Shown one piece after another: positions 33,526-44,094 of a stretch of DNA of 64,000 nt. A program made the translations under genes and the position numbers. This DNA comes from Prorocentrum cordatum. Taxonomy: Eukaryota > Sar > Dinophyceae > Prorocentrales > Prorocentraceae. The notes under the pieces were generated by a model, which saw only the letters and a program-made list of their open reading frames with translations, searched no databases and was not told the DNA's origin. How positions within the stretch are numbered: position 1 is the stretch's first letter; every line of letters starts with the position of its first letter. The stretch covers positions 362,501-426,500 of the forward strand of contig CAUYUJ010020148.1 in assembly GCA_963575745.1 (NCBI GenBank), read 5' to 3'.

Positions 33526-34365
33526 AGTTCAGCGCGGGGGGGATCGCTGGTGGGCCACCCGGAACGACTGCGCAAACAGCCTGCCGCAGGCGCCGAATTT
33601 ATGGTCAGTGAACGTAGTTTGGGTCGCGGGTGGGCCGCGGGCTCTCGCCTCCACCTGGAAGGAATTCAAAAACAGCCCGCCGCAAGCGCCGAACATGTTG
33701 ATTTGTACACTGAACGCGGTTTAGGTCGCAGGTTCCCCACGTGGAACAAAGGCAAAAACAGCCCGCCGCAGGCGCCGAATTCTTGGCTTATTCAGTGAAC
33801 GTAGTTTGGGTCGCGGGGGGGTCGCAGGCCCTCCACCTCCGCCTGGAAGGAATTGAAAATCAGTTCGCCGCAGGCGCCGAAAATGTTGATTCGTACACTG
33901 AACGAGGTTTGGGTCGCGGGTGGGTCGCGCCGAACATTTTGGGTGGGTCGCGGGGTGGGTCGCGGGCGCGGCTTGGGTCGCGGGTGGATCGCAAGTTCTC
34001 CACCTGGAACGAATGCAAAAGAAACCCGCCGCAAGCGCCGAAAATTTTGGGTGGGTCGCGGGGTGGGTCGCGGGTGGGTCGCGGGTAGGTCGCGGGTGGG
34101 TCGCGGGTGGGTCGCGGGTTGGGTCGCAGGTGGGTCGCGGGTGGGTCGCCGGTGGGTCGCGGGCGGGTCGCTGGGGGGGTCTCGGGGCGGGTCGCGGGTG
34201 GGTCGCTGGGCGGGTCGCGGGTGGGTCGCGGGTAGGTCGCGGGGTGGGTCGCGGGGTGGGTCGCGGGTGGGTCGCGGGGCGGGTCGCGGGTGGGTCGCGG
34301 GGTGGGTCGCGGGGCGGGTCGCGGGCGGGTCGCGGGGCGGGTCGCGGGCGGGGCGACGACAACAA
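33526..34365 (+). repeat. GTGGGTCGCGG satellite, nested in longer units
   Basis: From 33580 to 34060 longer units recur, with CCGCCGCAGGCGCCGAA, a GAACG(T/A)(A/G)GTTTGGGTCGCGG segment and CTCCACCTGGAA. From about 34050 to 34360 this collapses to a near-pure array of 10-11 bases, GGGTGGGTCGC with GGGCGGGTCGC variants. Long frames on both strands (RDPPATRP and the like) are artefacts. Confidence 0.9.
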
Positions 34366-34381
34366 CAAACAACGACCCACG

Positions 34382-34420
<39 letters not shown>

Positions 34421-34480
34421 CCAACACCAACACCACCAACAACAACAACCACAACAACAACAACAACAACAACAATTACT
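34366..34480 (+). repeat. (CAA)n microsatellite
   Basis: ACAACAACAACAACAACAAC with a few CAC interruptions, joined directly to the GTGGGTCGCGG satellite. Confidence 0.95.
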
Positions 34481-35230
34481 AGCACGTGGGGACACTCCGT
34501 TCTCACCAGTGCCAGGGTTTTCATAGGAGGCGGGCAATACCCCCACTTTGTGGGGGGGCCGGTTCAAGCTCTACCAAATTTCCAAACGACTCTTCGCCAC
34601 CACCCACACCCAGCTTCCCGCCCTATGACGTTCGGACACTTCACTTCGTGGCATGCGGACGACCGTGGCTACTATTCAGGGCCCCGCGGCCGACGACGAC
34701 GGCGTGCGCGCGCGAAGAAAAAACGAATGTGTCCCGCATGGTATTATTTGACAGGGATGATGGCCCTGGCAGGTGCGCAACCGTTGTTGCAGAAGTTCGA
34801 AAAAGTTGCTCGCAAAAGCCCGTTTGACAGAAATGTTTAAAAAGTGTTGGGTTTCCTACGAATCCGCAAGAGCGCGCGGGATGAAATTTCGACATTTTTT
34901 TTTGAAAAACCATTGGTTTTTTTTATGTTTTTATGTTAAAATCGCTACGAAAACTAAGGTTTTGGAAGGATTTCGTCTTGCGCGCGCGAATGTCCACTTT
35001 ACCTTATTTTTTGCAAGGGATTCTTGAAGCTTGGATATGTTAGAACAAGAAATTTCATTTTATAGTGTTTTTTGCAAGGGAAAGCGGGCGTCAACAAAAC
35101 AACCGGATCTGGATGACACCGTTTTACCTGAGGCTTCCTCACGAAAATGATGAAAATGAGGCTGCGGCCTAGGCGCGGCGGGGGGGTCGCGCACCAGGGG
35201 TCCCAACAATAATTATTCTTAAGAAGAAAT
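34481..35230. other. AT-richer unassigned DNA
   Basis: The part at 34880-35080 has T runs and is the most AT-rich in the neighbourhood. Frames here are short. It lies between two CAA microsatellites. No gene is seen. Confidence 0.45.
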
Positions 35231-35232
35231 AA

Positions 35233-35264
35233 TGTTCAACAACAACAACAACAACAACAACAAT

Positions 35265-35322
<58 letters not shown>

Positions 35323-35392
35323 CCAACACCAACACCAACACCAACAACAACAACAGCAACAACAACAACAACAGCAACAACAACAACAACGA
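35233..35392 (+). repeat. (CAA)n microsatellite
   Basis: About 155 bases of AAC/CAA with CACCAACACCAA and CAGCAACAAC variants. Confidence 0.95.
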
Positions 35393-35830
35393 GAACCCGC
35401 ATCGCGGAATTCCACTTCAGCCACGCACCCAGGGACAGTGAATGACCGCTCGGTTCAGCCCCCATCACTCTGAAGCGGGGTTCCTCGGTGGCGTAATTTC
35501 CGCGGGAGCCAGAGCGCCCCGCAAGATATTCTTGTTCCCCGCCTTGCGAGCTTGGGCCGCGCGCGCAGGGCCGGGGCCCGGAGTTCCAGAAGCGCCGGAG
35601 CGTGCGCCGTGGAGTGCGCGGGATGCGAAACCAGATCGCCGGGGTGAGGCCTTCCTTCTTCTCGCCTGGCACCCTGGCCAAGATGCCTTCAACTGTGGCT
35701 TTCTTCCTCAGGTTCGCACCTTGGCAAATGGATGCGAGAAGCCTTGTTGGACCTCCCCGCGCTCCTAAACTGCCTCCCGGCTAGTTGGGCTCGCGCGCCA
35801 GCTCGAACAAGCTGAACGTTCGTGGGCGCC
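35393..35830. other. Unassigned DNA
   Basis: No repeat, and no protein-like frame that I can support. Confidence 0.35.
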
Positions 35831-37265
35831 CCGACGCATGGCTACAACTGCCTGCCCGTGGACTTGATCTGCTTGGTCAAGCTGGATGAGTCACTGGACT
35901 CGGTAGGGTGCCACATTGTGATCGTGAGGTGTCTTCGGCTCTGTGATCCGGGCGTGGTTCTGCTTCAGCTGGCCGCGCTTCATGGGTCGAAGTTCGAGTC
36001 GTTGCCCTCGGCGAGCCCGACCGTGCCGATGCTATGCTTGCACCCTGGGCGCGCCCCGCCTCGTTTGCACCTCGAGCGGGCGCTTGGCCGCGCGCGAGGA
36101 GGAGCAGGTCGCAGTGCCTGCGCGCGCGTGGCAGTGATCGCCCCGGGCGGGGAAGACTGGACCTCGTCGATGCCCTTGGGCACCTCGCAGTCCGCGCCCG
36201 TCGCGTCCAATGGCTGCGCGGCGGACTTGGCGACCGCGCGGGGGTCGCAAGCCTGGGGCGCGGTCGTCCGTGGCCGCGGCCGAGGAAGCGACTCATCCAC
36301 GATAATCTCACCCTTGGCATGGCTGCGCGGCGCGTGGGGCGAGCTGGGCTCCAGGCGCAGCGAGTGGGTGGTCAGTGGCCACGTCTACCGACGGAGGTGC
36401 CGCCATATTGCCGATGGTGATCCTCCTGGGCGGTGCAGCCTTGATCTCCGCGTGGACCGACTCGAGGCAATCGCTTCCAGGAAGCAACGTGAGACCTTGG
36501 ATATCGACAAAGGTAAGCCTAGACATAGCGCGGCACAATGGCCGCTGAGGATGGCGGGGCTGGCTGCGTCGCCGTCGCCGAACTTGAAGATCTTGTTGGC
36601 CGTCTTGTTGGTGACCTCCTTGTCCGGTCCGAGTCTCGGGGTCCTTGACGTTGCCCCAGCGCCGCGTTGGTCCCGTCGCGCTGCGGGCGCACGCCGAGTC
36701 GACAGCGCCTGTCTCGCACGCGGGCGACACGCTGGAGGGATCATGTTTCGGAGGATGTGGAACGGAATGGGCCGCTCCACCGCGAATCTCCAACTCTTCC
36801 TCGTCCTCCTCGGTGCCGACGTTGGTTGCGGCGGCGACCTGGCAACCGCAGTGGTGCTCTGGGTCTCCAGCCTCGTGGGCCCGTTCGTCGCGCTCTCTGC
36901 GCTGTGAATTCTTCTTCCGTTTGTCGAAGGTGTCCTTGACGCCTAAGCGCCCAGTATGCCGAGCTCCCGTTCGGCCACCTTGACGTCCGCGTCCTCGGGC
37001 TCCGCCTCGACCCTTTGATGGGGATGCTACAGGTGCCCCGCCACGGTTCCGATGAATCACCTCGCCTGGTGCTCTCTCGCGCGCGCGGCGGATGGCGGCG
37101 AGGGCCTCGGGAAGCTCCGAGAGGTTGACCGCTGCCTTCTCCGCGGCATCGGCCTGCTCCTGGTTAAGGTCCTCCTCGTCGATGTCGCCGAGCTCCGTGG
37201 CGAGGGCCTCGAGCTCGCGCTGCGCGAGCTCTCTCGATTTCGCCGTCATCTTGACCAGCTCCCTC
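35831..37265 (-). pseudogene. Ty1/copia-like retrotransposon relic: gag tail and protease region
   Basis: The minus frame from 37249 reads KSRELAQRELEALATELGD, a charged helix, then a basic glycine/arginine linker. It continues to AHEAGDPEHHCGCQ (about 36880-36840), like the degenerate zinc-knuckle block that precedes the protease in dinoflagellate copia elements as I recall them. Next comes ETGAVDSACARSA at about 36712-36674. This resembles the aspartic-protease signature (D-S/T-G/A) where copia elements read VDTACAKS. A second frame gives NKIFKFGDGDAASP (about 36597-36556), the FxFGxG strand downstream of the active site. A third frame gives RLTFVDIQGLTLLPGSDCLE. A weaker block at about 36300-36000 has CKHSIGTVGLAEGNDSN. 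Three frames mean it is dead. It lies on the same strand as, and in the correct order after, the gag fragment at 39.1-39.9 kb. Confidence 0.5.
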
Positions 37266-37520
37266 GTCGTACTCGTCCTTGTCGTCGTGCTCGAGGGCGT
37301 CCACCTACTTGGGTGGTGGTTGCCGGCCCTTGACGCTTCCTTCTGGTTTGAAGGGGGTCGTTCACGTTGGCTAGCATGCGCGTCTCAAAAAGCAGGATCT
37401 TGCAACTGTTTCTGTTCCTGTTCATGCTCTGACTCGTTCATCTGGCCGCCGGAGTTGCAGCCCAGCTGCGCAGCTCTGGGCCTGCGAGCCGCGGCCCCTG
37501 ACCCAGGCCGGAGTGGACTT

Positions 37521-37730
37521 TGGACGCCCGAGTGGGTACGGAAAGAATGGGTACATTGCCCAACAACAACTGTTGTCCCAAACCAACAGCGGCCGCTGTT
37601 GGGCAAGCGGCCTTCTGTCTCAGATGGACACAGGCCGCGGCGGCGCGGACAGCGAGCCCTGTTCAAAATGAGCCAGATCCGCTGTTGGGCATCGTACCCA
37701 TTCTTGCCGTACCCATCTCTCGGGCGTCCA
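37521..37730. mobile_element. Fold-back (MITE-like) element
   Basis: TGGACGCCCGAGTGGGTACG at 37521 continues through AAAGAATGGGTAC to GCCCAACA. The right end, read on the minus strand from 37730, has TGGACGCCCGAG, ATGGGTACGG, AAGAATGGGTAC and GCCCAACAGC. Arms of about 45-50 bases therefore pair, with one small insertion. The core has a palindromic AGCGGCCGCT. It interrupts the space between the copia gag and protease relics. Confidence 0.65.
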
Positions 37731-37998
37731 GATGGACGGGCATGAAGACGAGCAGGCTGCGCCCGCTCCCGGCCGCCTCCGCGGGGCCAGGGCAGCGGGG
37801 GCGCGCCGGCCCCCGGCGCGCTGCCGCAGAGGAGGGGGGCGGGCCGCCCTCGGCCGCCTTCGCGGGGCCACGGCGGCGGAAGCACGCTGGATCACAACGC
37901 GCTGCGAAGAGGGGGCGGCGGCCAGGAGTAGAAATATGGAAATTACCCCAGTGCGACCCTACCTAGAAGTTGGAGCCCCCAGGAAAACAGCATTAGTT

Positions 37999-38428
37999 GC
38001 TATGCTATGCTATGTCATGCCATGCTATGCTGCGCTATGGTATGCTATGCTGTGCTATGCTGCGCTATGCTATGCTATGCTATGCTATGCTATGCTATGA
38101 CATGCCATGCTATGCTGCGCTATGATATGCTATGCTGTGCTATGCTGCGCTATGCTATGCTATGCTATGCTATGATATGCTATGCTATGCTATGCTATGA
38201 CATGCTGGGCTGTGCTATGCCAAGCTGTGCTATGCTATGCTTAGCTGCGCTATGTTATGCTATGTTATGGCATGTTATAGTATGCTATGTTATGTTATGC
38301 TATGCTATGCTATGCGATGCTATGCTGCGCTATGCTATGCTATGAAATGCTATGCTATGCTATGCTTGGCTAAATATGCGATGCTATGCTATGCTCATGC
38401 AGCGCTGCGCTATGCTAAGCTAAGCTAA
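37999..38428 (+). repeat. (TATGC)n pentanucleotide satellite
   Basis: About 85 units of CTATG with TGCGC, TGTGC, TGATA and CATGC variants, ending in CTAAG units at 38411-38428. Frames read as repeated peptides on the plus strand and are artefacts. Confidence 0.97.
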
Positions 38429-38434
38429 GTTAAC

Positions 38435-39055
38435 CCTCTAGGCAGAGCCTAGGTAGGGAATTACACCCATGCTGTCGTCCGGCCATCGAGGCTAGATCGG
38501 CATCTGTCGCACATTGCTTTTGCTTTGCCTTTCCTTTGCTTTGCTTTTGCTTTTGCTTGTGCTTTGCTTTGCGTTGCCTGTGCTTTGCTTTGCTGTCGCT
38601 GCTGTTGCTTTGCCTTTGCTTTGCTGCTATGCTATGCGATGCTCTGCCATGCTCTGCTACGCTATGCTGCGCTGTGCTCTGCTGTGCTGTGCTGCGCTAT
38701 GCTATGCTATGCTATGTTGCGCTATGCTATGCTATGCTGGGCTATGCTATGATATGCTGGGCTGCGCTATGAGATGCTACGCTATGCTATGCTATGCTAT
38801 GCTCGGCTATGCTAAAGCTCAGCGAAGCTAAGATGAAGGTACGCTAAGCTAAGATAAACCTGAGCTATGATGAAGCTAAGCTGGGCTAAGATGAAATAAG
38901 CTAAGCTAATCTGAGATAAGCAACGCCAAGCTAAGGGGACGTAGCTGGGGGAACCGCGGGGCGGATGCCGGGGGAACCGCCCGGGGCGCGTTCCACTGCC
39001 CGGCCCCTTTAAGATAGAGAGTAAGAACTCTTCTAGGCAAAGCCTAGGTAGGGAA
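38435..39055 (+). repeat. Second pentanucleotide array flanked by direct repeats
   Basis: CTAGGCAGAGCCTAGGTAGG (about 38437-38456) and CTAGGCAAAGCCTAGGTAGG (about 39033-39052) flank a second array. Inside, TTTGC units (38515-38625) change to TATGC units (38626-38815) and then to TAAGC/TGAGC units (38816-38935). The flanking 20-mers each contain the palindrome CTAGGCNNAGCCTAG. Confidence 0.85.
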
Positions 39056-39099
39056 CGAAAAGACAACGGCGTGCTCGCGCCGAAGGACTTGGCCTCGAG

Positions 39100-39910
39100 C
39101 CAACTGTTCGGGACTCTGGACAGACAACGTGGCGCCGAGGCGAGGAGGAGACGGAGGAAAGAGGGCTCTCGTAAGTTGGCGCTCTCGTCAGGCGCTCCCG
39201 CTAATCCCTGTTGATGATTTTGAGCCTCCGCGTGAGGAAACAGCCTAGCACGTCGGAGCTTTCGGTGATGTAAACCTCGTTCTCGACGATACGACGAACT
39301 CCCTGGTCGGACGCTGTGAGATAATCCGAGATCCTGTACTGGGCCTCCACGGGTACTTCGCGGTCTCGAAAACGTCGGCCGTCGCCCCTCCCTTGCGTGT
39401 AGTCCTGGCCGACACAAGGTCTCGAGAGCCTCCGTGGGGTTGCAACTGGTGCGCCGAGATCGGGAGGAACCTATTCCTCCAGGATTGCTTGACGACAATT
39501 TCGGTCGGCATCGGCCCGCTGGCGACGCATGGGCTGCAGTCCCCTGCTCTTGAGCGCGAGGGCTTTTCGTATCGCTGCTCCTTGGAGCATCCTGATCCGA
39601 CGTGCCGTGATTGGATGTTGCACGTCCAACTGAGGCCAAGCAAGACACCACATTCGAACTTCCTCTTTATGCTGGATCCACGACGCTGGTTTCCCATCCC
39701 AACTTGGAATGAAACCATATTCTTTGTCGTGCTGGTTTTGGTTCATCAGGCCGGTGATGGTGAAGGTCGGGCTGCCGACCCACAGGCGCACGACCGCAAA
39801 CACGAGGAACACGAAGAATATGACACCCCGTGCTGCAGGAGGAACTTGCGTTGCGAGAGAGGCCAACAGGCCAATGTCTGGCGCAGCCAGGCTGGAACGG
39901 CCCCCGGGCG
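39100..39910 (-). pseudogene. Ty1/copia-like gag relic
   Basis: The minus frame at about 39755-39530 reads TGLMNQNQHDKEYGFIPSWD, then GKPASWIQHKEEVRMW and RRIRMLQGAAIRKALAL. The run P-x-WDGxPxSWxxHxxEVxxW, followed by a helix around RxLxGxA, is characteristic of the gag-like N-terminus of dinoflagellate copia polyproteins as I remember them. A second frame (about 39320-39190) reads VRRIVENEVYITESSDVLGC and LTRRLKIINRD, like the later gag helix. The change of frame implies decay. The matching protease block is at 35.8-37.3 kb, separated by pentanucleotide arrays and a fold-back element. Confidence 0.5.
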
Positions 39911-39959
39911 TGGGAAACAGCTCCGCTACCACTGACGTGGCACAATCAATGTGGCTGAT

Positions 39960-40720
39960 ATCTGTCACCACATGAATATAGCTGAATGGTCAAAGCGCCT
40001 GCGGCAACATATTTAACAACACATGGGGGAAGAAGCTGCCGACAGTATGCAAAGCGTTCCAAACACATCTGGTATTTTACTTACGCACATTCGTGACCTA
40101 GTATACGTTCGTGACCTAGTACACGGCCAACTCGTAGGGGATAAACAGAATTGGTTGGGATTGGTTGGGTGGGGGGCCGGGGCTTATGCTTGGACTTTTT
40201 TGTCGCCCGCCATTGCTTTGTATGTGTGTTGTGGGTGGTGGCTCCTTTTCTCCCCGCGTCCGTCCAGCGCCCTCCCCGACGATTGCGGCTTCCAGGCCCG
40301 GGATGGAGGGAGGGGGAGGATGAGCTTCATGCGCTCATATTTGGCTTTCCTCGTACCGTGTGCCTTTAACCCTTGACAAGGGTCTTTGGGAGGTCATGGG
40401 TGCTGCGCCCTGCTGTTATGAAAGACCTTAGTGGTTCGTTTCTCAATTGGTCCCGTCTTGGGCTTCGGGCTGGAGCTATGAGTGCTTCAACTCCCCGGTT
40501 GTCTCCTTACCGAGGAGCTTTCGTGGACTGCCTGACCTGATCTGATCTGACCTCCTCCTCCTCTTCGTCATGATCGTCCTCATCATCCTAAACATCATCA
40601 TTTCGGATTTCCCAAACCTGGGAACAGGAGACGTCCCGCGTGACTGCCTCCCGTGCCCACTACTGCAATCGCCACAGACCATCCACAAATTGCTTTGACA
40701 CCGCCGAGACACCATCGTCT
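39960..40720. other. Unassigned DNA
   Basis: No repeat or protein-like frame that I can support. Confidence 0.4.
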
Positions 40721-40724
40721 GTGT

Positions 40725-41346
40725 GTTTTTGTCCCATCTTCTCTGTGTGTTTTTTGTGTCTTTTTCCCACAGTGTGTTTTTGTTTGTGTGTGTGTGTGTT
40801 TTTACCAACAGTGTGTGTTTTGTGTTTTTTTCCCCACAGTGTGTGTGTGTGTTTTTGTGAGTGTTTTTCCCACAGAACCATCGGGGCATCACCGGGACGC
40901 CATACAGAGGGCTTCGGGACACCACCAGACAGCCGCCTGGACACCGCAGGAAGTGCTTCGTCTCTGGCAAGTCGGCCGGCCGCCACTGGAACAACGTAGC
41001 GATTCCTCCACGTGGCCGTGGGGAACAAAAACACACAGTGGGGAAACACACACACAGACACACACAGACACACACAGACACACACACAGACACAGACACA
41101 GACACAGACACAGACACAGACACAGACAAACACACACACACACAAACACACACAACACACAACACACAACACACACAACACACAACAGACAACACACACA
41201 CGCACACGCACACGCACACGCACACGCACACGCACACGCACACGCACACGCACACACACACACAGTGGGGAAAACACACACACACACTGGGGGAAAGCAC
41301 ACACACACACACACACGCACGCACACACACACACACACACACTGGG

Positions 41347-41388
<42 letters not shown>

Positions 41389-41480
41389 TGGGGAACACAC
41401 ACACACACACACTGTGTGTGTTTTTCCCCACGTGTGTTTTTCCCCACTGTGTGTGTGTGTGTGTGTTTTTTTCCCCACGG
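40725..41480 (+). repeat. GT/CA microsatellite complex with TTTTTCCCCACAG spacers
   Basis: On the left, GTGTGTGTTTTT and TTCCCACAGTGTGTG alternate (40718-40880). A non-repetitive block follows (40881-41030), then about 430 bases of CACACAGACA, CACACACGCA and CACACACACA. These are punctuated by GTGGGGAAAACACAC, so the right part is the reverse complement of the left vocabulary. It ends in GTGTGTTTTTCCCCAC (41416-41470). The two halves form a large imperfect inverted repeat. Confidence 0.9.
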
Positions 41481-42610
41481 GCGCGAGGGATCCCGCGTAC
41501 CACTCCGCACGCACGGAACTCAACGCACGAAACAGGCAAGAAACTCGAGACTGGACCTCTCGGATTTGGGGATGGCCTCGCCAAAACCCTGTACACCACA
41601 CACCTCTGATTCATATTCACACGCATATGAAGGCGAGATTGTCCCCCTCGCAAGTGGACGGGCGTCTCCGAAGTGGACAGGCGTCTCCACGGGGCAGGGG
41701 TCGGCGGTGACTTGCCCACAAGCGTCCTCGATAATGCGGTGCAGACAACCGCACGGCTGGAGACGCCGCGATACTGGAAGGATGCGCCGACTTTTCGTGA
41801 GTCAAGCGAGCGTAATTGCTCACGCAGCAAATCTAGAGACTAGCAAGATAATCACTTCAGCAGGTCCATGCAGGTCCTGAACAGATGAAATTGCCAACAC
41901 CAATGGCGAATGTGCGGCTTCGATTCCGAGACGCTCGTGCCCCGCCCCGTGTCCCCTGGAGATCCATTCGAACAATCTCCGTCCTGAAGAAGGCTACGAC
42001 TCGCGTAGCGTCACCTGTGCTCAGCATGATGGAACCCTTCCCACATGCTTCGTCTTTCTCCTTTGTGCAACGCTGTCCCCTTCGTCCCCTCTCTCCCTGC
42101 TTCCTTGCATATTCACATGTTCGTCGACGCTCACCTCGGGGGAAGCCATCGGACTGATGCCGAGCTGGCCGCCCAACGCCCCACCTTGAAAGCTGGACGA
42201 GCTACCAAAGACTCGCTGTAATTCTGGCTCGTGTGGGCCCAGTGCGGCAACAACAGCGCCATTCATCAGATCAGCGTGCCCAAACTTCAGCTCCACGCCC
42301 GACTGGACAACTCCGAGAACCTCCTGGGGGACCGCCCGCGCCGTGCAAGGGCCACTGCGTCGGAGGTTTCGGCCCGCTCCTCGCCTCGAGGCCGTCCCCC
42401 TGTTATCAGCCGTTCGGGATCATCTTTGCGGAACCATCTAACCAGCATAATGCGGTGAGGGTGGATTGGGGCTTGCCAGCCCAACCAAAGTAACTTACAG
42501 GCGGTCCAAGCGAGGGACCATCGGTTCGTGAAGCAAGAAGACGCTTAAGTCAGACCGGGAGCCTGGACCTGAACAAGGACCGACCGTCCCAGCATTCCTA
42601 CAGGCATGCC
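41481..42610. other. Unassigned DNA with one protein-like minus-strand frame
   Basis: The minus frame at 42296-42021 reads LKFGHADLMNGAVVAALGPH, and an adjoining frame at 42484-42287 reads RIMLVRWFRKDDPERLITGG. The composition is natural but no family is recognised. The remainder shows nothing. Confidence 0.25.
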
Positions 42611-42617
42611 ACGAAAT

Positions 42618-42751
42618 GTTCTTAGAACTCAGCAGTATTCAAATAAGCTTACGGTGTCCTTAGAACATGAACCCGATATGTTCAAACAAGACAGTCTCAG
42701 CCATACATGTTCTCAGAACATTGCAGGCAAAGCACAAAAGGTTCTTAGGAC
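42618..42751. promoter_or_regulatory. Cluster of four GTTCTNAGAAC-like palindromes
   Basis: GTTCTTAGAAC at 42618-42628, GTCCTTAGAAC at 42656-42666, GTTCTCAGAAC at 42709-42719 and GTTCTTAGGAC at 42741-42751. Two are perfect or near-perfect palindromes and the others differ by one base. The spacing is irregular (38, 53 and 32 bases), unlike a tandem satellite. They could be protein-binding sites or remnants of a short repeat. No adjacent gene is evident. Confidence 0.3.
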
Positions 42752-43006
42752 ATCCTCTGGGGGGGACGCTTCGCCACTGAAACACCCTGTGCTTCGCAAT
42801 GCGTAAGCGCTGGGCTGGGGGGGGTGGGGGCGTCCCTCCAGGCCGACAAACACAAACAGTGCTCCCGTCGCGGGCAAACACGGCGCGCCGAAAGCGCCGC
42901 CCCCTGGCTGGGCGCTGTGTGCACCGGCAAAGCTAGGTTAACCCCAGTCGGGGGGGATACCCCCGGCGTTTAAATCGATCGATCCAATGCCACTGGCGGC
43001 GTTCAT

Positions 43007-43300
43007 CGGGCGGGTGGTAATGGGAGGTGACCAAAATGGCCCTAAAGGGGCACTTCAGGGCCCCTAAAGGGCCCCTAAAGGGGCCCTACAGGGGCACTTT
43101 AGGGGCACTGAAGGGCCCCTATGGGGGGTGAAGAAAAGGGCCCTAAAGGGGCACCTTAGGGCCCCTTTCGGGCCCCTGCTGGCTCCAAAGGGGGCCCTAA
43201 AAGTGTCCCTAAAAAGGCCCTACAGGGGCCCTAAAGTGCCCCTGTAGGGCCCTTTTTCTGTCATCCCCAAGTTGAATCACTCTCCATTACCACCCGCCCG
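43007..43300. mobile_element. MITE-like element with perfect 17-bp terminal inverted repeats
   Basis: CGGGCGGGTGGTAATGG at 43007-43023 and its exact reverse complement at 43284-43300 bound 294 bp. The interior is a run of GGGCCCTAAAGGGGC and CCCTACAGGGGC words that pair with each other, so the whole can fold. There is no open frame of note. No clear target-site duplication: the flanks are GTTCAT and AAGTTG. Confidence 0.7.
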
Positions 43301-43380
43301 AAGTTGACGTAAAATAGCCGCGCCGGAATCGCCGCATCGAGGACACTGCCCCAGGATTCTCATGCCGCGACTCTTTTCGG

Positions 43381-43557
43381 CTACACGCAAGAGTGACCCT
43401 GGGTAAAAGTGACCTTTGGTGCGCGGCTTTTTGTGGGCCGCGGGGGGACCAACCCTGGGCGCGCAAGCCGCTGCTCCTGCTTCGTTTCCAGCCATCTGGG
43501 GACCCATCTGTGCCCGCACCAAAGGTCACTCCGGCGAAAGGTCACTCTTACGTCTAG
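43381..43557. mobile_element. MITE-like element with about 43-bp terminal inverted repeats
   Basis: The left end CTACACGCAAGAGTGACC (43381) continues to AAGTGACCTTTGGTGCG (43423). The right end, read on the minus strand from 43557, has CTAGACGTAAGAGTGACC and GAGTGACCTTTGGTGCG. The two arms align without gaps and differ at a minority of sites. The core is about 90 bp with no coding content. Confidence 0.7.
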
Positions 43558-43850
43558 TCGATCTTTCGAGACGGGGCCCCTGGAAATTCTGACCCTTTCC
43601 CCAGGGCCGGATTTTGTCCTCCCGGGAGAGGGAGCGATAAGCGGGGGGCACTCGCTCAGGGGGGAAAGCATCCACCTGGAATCGGCGAGGCATCGCCGAC
43701 AGATCGGGGATGGGCCCTCGAGAGCGAATCCGCATGTTCCTGGGCGGGGTGGGCTCTTAGGCGCCTGTCGGCGATGAGTGGCCGATCGGGGGCCGGTTCG
43801 TCTCCCCTTGTGCCCCTCTGCCCCACCTAGCGTTGCCCCTGCTGTTTCCT

Positions 43851-44042
43851 GGCGGCGAGCGAGGGGAGGAAGTGAGGAGAAAGCCTTCTCAGAAGGCGGC
43901 GGGGCCTTTCTCAGAAGCCCTCGCGCCTTCTGAGAAGTCGTGTCTGTCTTCGGGCAAGGCTCAGAAAACTCAGAAAGCCCGGGGACTTCCGAGCCTTCCG
44001 AAAAGGCCCGCCCTCTCCCACTTCCCCCCTTTGCTCGCCGCC
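43851..44042. mobile_element. Fold-back family A, copy 1
   Basis: The left end GGCGGCGAGCGAGGGGAGGA runs on through AGTGAGGAG to GCCTTCTCAGAAGG. The right end, read on the minus strand, is GGCGGCGAGC, GGGGGGAAGTGGGAGAGG and GCCTTTTCGGAAGG. The interior has further CTTCTCAGAAG palindromes. It is 192 bp long. A closely similar copy lies at 62880-63074 and a fragment at 61007-61071. Confidence 0.8.
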
Positions 44043-44094
44043 GAACTTCAGCGCTGACGGATTCAGGCACTGGCGTGGGCCCCATGTGGCCACA

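Noticed and set aside
37990-38830. Plus-strand frames rich in Met, Leu, Cys and Tyr resembling membrane proteins
   Set aside because: They are direct translations of TATGC and TTTGC pentanucleotide arrays.
40476-41880. Frames of more than 300 codons in the CA/GT region
   Set aside because: They are His/Thr or Val/Cys repeats of a dinucleotide microsatellite on both strands.
42618-42751. Steroid-response-like elements
   Set aside because: The palindromes resemble such sites by shape only. Dinoflagellates are not known to have nuclear receptors, so no functional name is given.
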